From: Chloroflexota bacterium
Lineage (GTDB): Bacteria; Chloroflexota; Ktedonobacteria; Ktedonobacterales; Ktedonobacteraceae
DNA: 5,281 nucleotides
Assembly (NCBI GenBank): GCA_005881995.1
Contig: VBHV01000274.1
Span: 1 to 5,281 of the forward strand
Direction of reading: 5' to 3'
Of this stretch, positions 4,164 to 5,281 are shown one piece after another (the stretch's first letter is position 1; the number at the start of each line of letters is the position of its first letter). The notes beneath the pieces are model-generated. The model did not search any database and was not told where the DNA came from. It was given only the letters and a program-made list of their open reading frames with translations. Made by a program: the position numbers and the translations under genes.

Positions 4164-5165
4164 TTGTTTTTAACCCATCTAACAGATGCTATCACTACAT
4201 TTATAACCAATCTGTATGTCATGCCGGTTGCAGGTGTCATGGTTGTCAGCGGTACCATTTTAGCAGGCGTCAACCCGGTACTCGCCATCATACTCGTAGC
4301 GCTTGCCGGTGCAATCGGGTGCCTGGTCGGTTCCATTGCAGCCTATGGCATTGGTTACGCGGGAGGTCGGCCATTGATGCTGAAATATGGCCGCTATGTC
4401 CTGATCTCACAGCATGACGCGGATAAGGCCGATGCCTTTTTCCAGCGCTGGGGAAGTGCGACCACCTTCTTCTCGCGTCTACTGCCTGTCGTGCGCACCT
4501 ACATTTCGCTGCCTGCCGGTATCGCCAAAATGCCGTTTGCCAGGTTTTGCATCTATACCTTTCTTGGCTCATTCCCCTGGTGCTTACTGCTTGCATATCT
4601 GGGAACGCTGGTAGGAAAAAACCTCTCCACGCTGAGTCCCGCTTTCCACTACCTTGATATAGTCATCCTTATCGCAGTGGTCGTATTGGTGGTCCTCTAC
4701 GTCTGGCGCCACATTCGCAATGATCGCAGGGCCCGCGCTCTACATGCCGCCGAAGAAGCCACACTGGCATCTATGGCGCAGCAGCAGCAATTCATGCAAA
4801 ATGGCTGGGAGCGACAACCGCAACAGCAGCAATGGGGTCAATCCCAGCAGTGGGGTCAACAGCCTCCTCAATCTCCACAACCTGGGCAACAGACATGGGG
4901 CCAACAACCACAGCCCCAGCAGCAGAGCTGGGGACAGCCAATACCCCCTTCGTCTCCACAACAGTCTCAGCAACAACAGGGATGGGGCCAGCAAGTGCCG
5001 CAGCCGCCGCCCGCAACAATCCCCACAGCAACAGCAGTGGGGGCGTGTGCAATCCCCGCAGCAGCAACCACCCCAGCAACCGTCGTGGCCTGCGCAAAAT
5101 GGCACGAACGGCTGGGATGGACAACGGCGATAGCAAAAAGCGACTCTCAGAGGTACATGTACTGA
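4164..5165 (+). CDS. DedA-family membrane protein with Gln/Trp-rich tail; first re-entrant segment missing, tail frameshifted
   Basis: DedA proteins (PF09335, SNARE-associated/VTT fold) are polytopic inner-membrane proteins linked to lipid scrambling and envelope homeostasis. The core covers residues 1-155. VMPVAGVMVVSGTIL (19-33) and helices at 38-62 precede YGIGYAGGRPLMLKYGRY (61-78). FFSRLLPVVRTYISLPAG (102-119) then supplies the conserved arginines 105 and 111. MPFARF follows at 123-128, then helices at 129-151 and 164-182. The usual stretch before VMPVAG, with its E-x-x-x-P-x-PSE-type motif, is absent: residues 1-17 join directly to it. Residues 206-282 are a Gln/Pro/Trp-Gly low-complexity tail. 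At 5010-5012 the reading leaves this composition; one frame over, the same composition continues to a TAG at 5131-5133 (322 residues if one C is removed, 333 as read). TTG start with a strong Shine-Dalgarno. Confidence 0.9.
   Translation: MFLTHLTDAITTFITNLYVMPVAGVMVVSGTILAGVNPVLAIILVALAGAIGCLVGSIAAYGIGYAGGRPLMLKYGRYVLISQHDADKADAFFQRWGSATTFFSRLLPVVRTYISLPAGIAKMPFARFCIYTFLGSFPWCLLLAYLGTLVGKNLSTLSPAFHYLDIVILIAVVVLVVLYVWRHIRNDRRARALHAAEEATLASMAQQQQFMQNGWERQPQQQQWGQSQQWGQQPPQSPQPGQQTWGQQPQPQQQSWGQPIPPSSPQQSQQQQGWGQQVPQPPPATIPTATAVGACAIPAAATTPATVVACAKWHERLGWTTAIAKSDSQRYMY
4779..5133 (+). repeat. Gln/Trp-Gly-rich low-complexity coding repeat
   Basis: CAG/CAA-rich DNA encodes poly-Gln runs punctuated by WGQ or WGQQ units at residues 224, 230, 245, 256 and 274 of the DedA-family protein. 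The pattern carries on after 5012 in the next frame (QQQQWG, then SWPAQ and GWDGQ). Such repeats are prone to slippage and to sequencing or assembly error. At the protein level this looks like a disordered, sticky cytosolic tail. Confidence 0.8.
5010..5012 (+). other. Apparent one-base (+1) frameshift in the DedA-family gene
   Basis: The sequence CCG CCG CCC GCA reads out of the Gln/Pro/Trp composition after codon 283. Removing one C from the CCC at 5010-5012 restores PPP-QQSPQQQQWG and a continuous tail ending at TAG 5131-5133. The as-read frame instead gives an Ala/Thr-rich end with a lone Trp-containing segment and stops at 5165, only 6 nt before the terminator stem. It may be a real mutation, a slippage site or a sequencing error. 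Confidence 0.75.
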
Positions 5166-5171
5166 AAAGCG

Positions 5172-5208
5172 ATGAGTCATCCTTTGCACGAATATGAGGA
5201 TGACTCAT
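5172..5208. terminator. 12-bp perfect hairpin between convergent genes, probable bidirectional terminator
   Basis: ATGAGTCATCCT (5172-5183) and AGGATGACTCAT (5197-5208) pair perfectly around a 13-nt loop. The plus-strand side is followed by ATTATTTG, and the minus-strand side by CGCTTTTC, each a modest T-rich stretch. The hairpin lies between the DedA-family stop (5133 or 5165) and the stop of the minus-strand gene (5210-5212), so it can serve both. Confidence 0.8.
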
Positions 5209-5209
5209 A

Positions 5210-5281
5210 TTATTTGAGCCTATCTACCAGTTTCTGTGCAAAAAGATGGGCATCCTCTGGATATCTTGCCGTAATGAGGTT
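5210..5281 (-). CDS. C-terminal end of an unidentified protein (gene begins beyond the right edge)
   Basis: The minus strand is open from the window edge for 23 codons and ends at TAA (5212-5210), immediately next to the 12-bp hairpin. The visible peptide contains TARYPEDAHLFAQKLVDRLK, a charged, helix-forming end that looks like a real protein terminus. The RYPE-then-helix ending is reminiscent of some HEPN-domain proteins, but 23 residues are too few to assign a family. Its position beside a terminator that fits both strands supports it being a true gene end. Confidence 0.6.
   Translation of the reverse strand, partial: NLITARYPEDAHLFAQKLVDRLK

Noticed and set aside
4740..5208. Overlapping minus-strand frames rich in Leu/Cys or Ala/Val opposite the Gln repeat
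   Set aside because: Low-complexity shadows of the CAG/CAA-rich repeat, with no ribosome binding site or homology; one begins inside the terminator.

Overview
The window reads as ordinary bacterial chromosome, most likely from the Chloroflexota, and I lean towards Ktedonobacteria. The basis is overall protein character, roughly balanced base composition, a Gram-positive-style LexA, a DUF151 nuclease-like protein with an acidic C-terminal tail, and membrane proteins carrying long low-complexity extensions. This assignment is inference, not a database result. No rRNA, tRNA, CRISPR array, insertion sequence or phage gene is visible.

Layout from left to right. (1) Positions 1-370, minus strand: the first 123 codons of a glutamyl-tRNA synthetase (gltX) that runs off the left edge, with its own extended -10 promoter. 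(2) 648-1169, plus: a small YggT-like membrane protein with a proline-rich N-terminal extension. (3) 1200-1727, minus, convergent with the previous gene: a bifunctional-nuclease-family (DUF151) protein. (4) 1728-2115: a divergent control region. Its right half carries a strong lexA promoter and four closely packed perfect inverted repeats. (5) 2116-2751, plus: an intact LexA repressor/autoprotease, followed by a long hairpin. (6) 3018-4082, plus: an unrecognised two-helix membrane protein with an acidic Tyr/Asp/Glu tract and a long disordered basic tail. (7) 4164-5165, plus: a DedA-family membrane protein that starts at TTG, lacks the usual first re-entrant segment, and has a one-base frameshift in its Gln/Trp-rich tail. 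(8) 5172-5208: a 12-bp perfect hairpin serving two convergent genes. (9) 5210-5281, minus: the last 23 codons of an unidentified protein that enters from the right.

The genes do not form one operon. Nearly every gene has its own promoter candidate, and four of the six candidates share an extended -10 of the form TGN-TANNNT. The regulatory logic best supported by sequence is LexA acting on its own leader. The dyads there do not match the textbook GAAC-N4-GTTC box, and LexA's recognition helix is also atypical. The most unusual observations are the lexA control region, the two anomalies in the DedA gene (internal gap and frameshifted tail), and three membrane proteins in one window with long low-complexity soluble extensions. 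I do not see evidence for a complete new defence or mobile system here.
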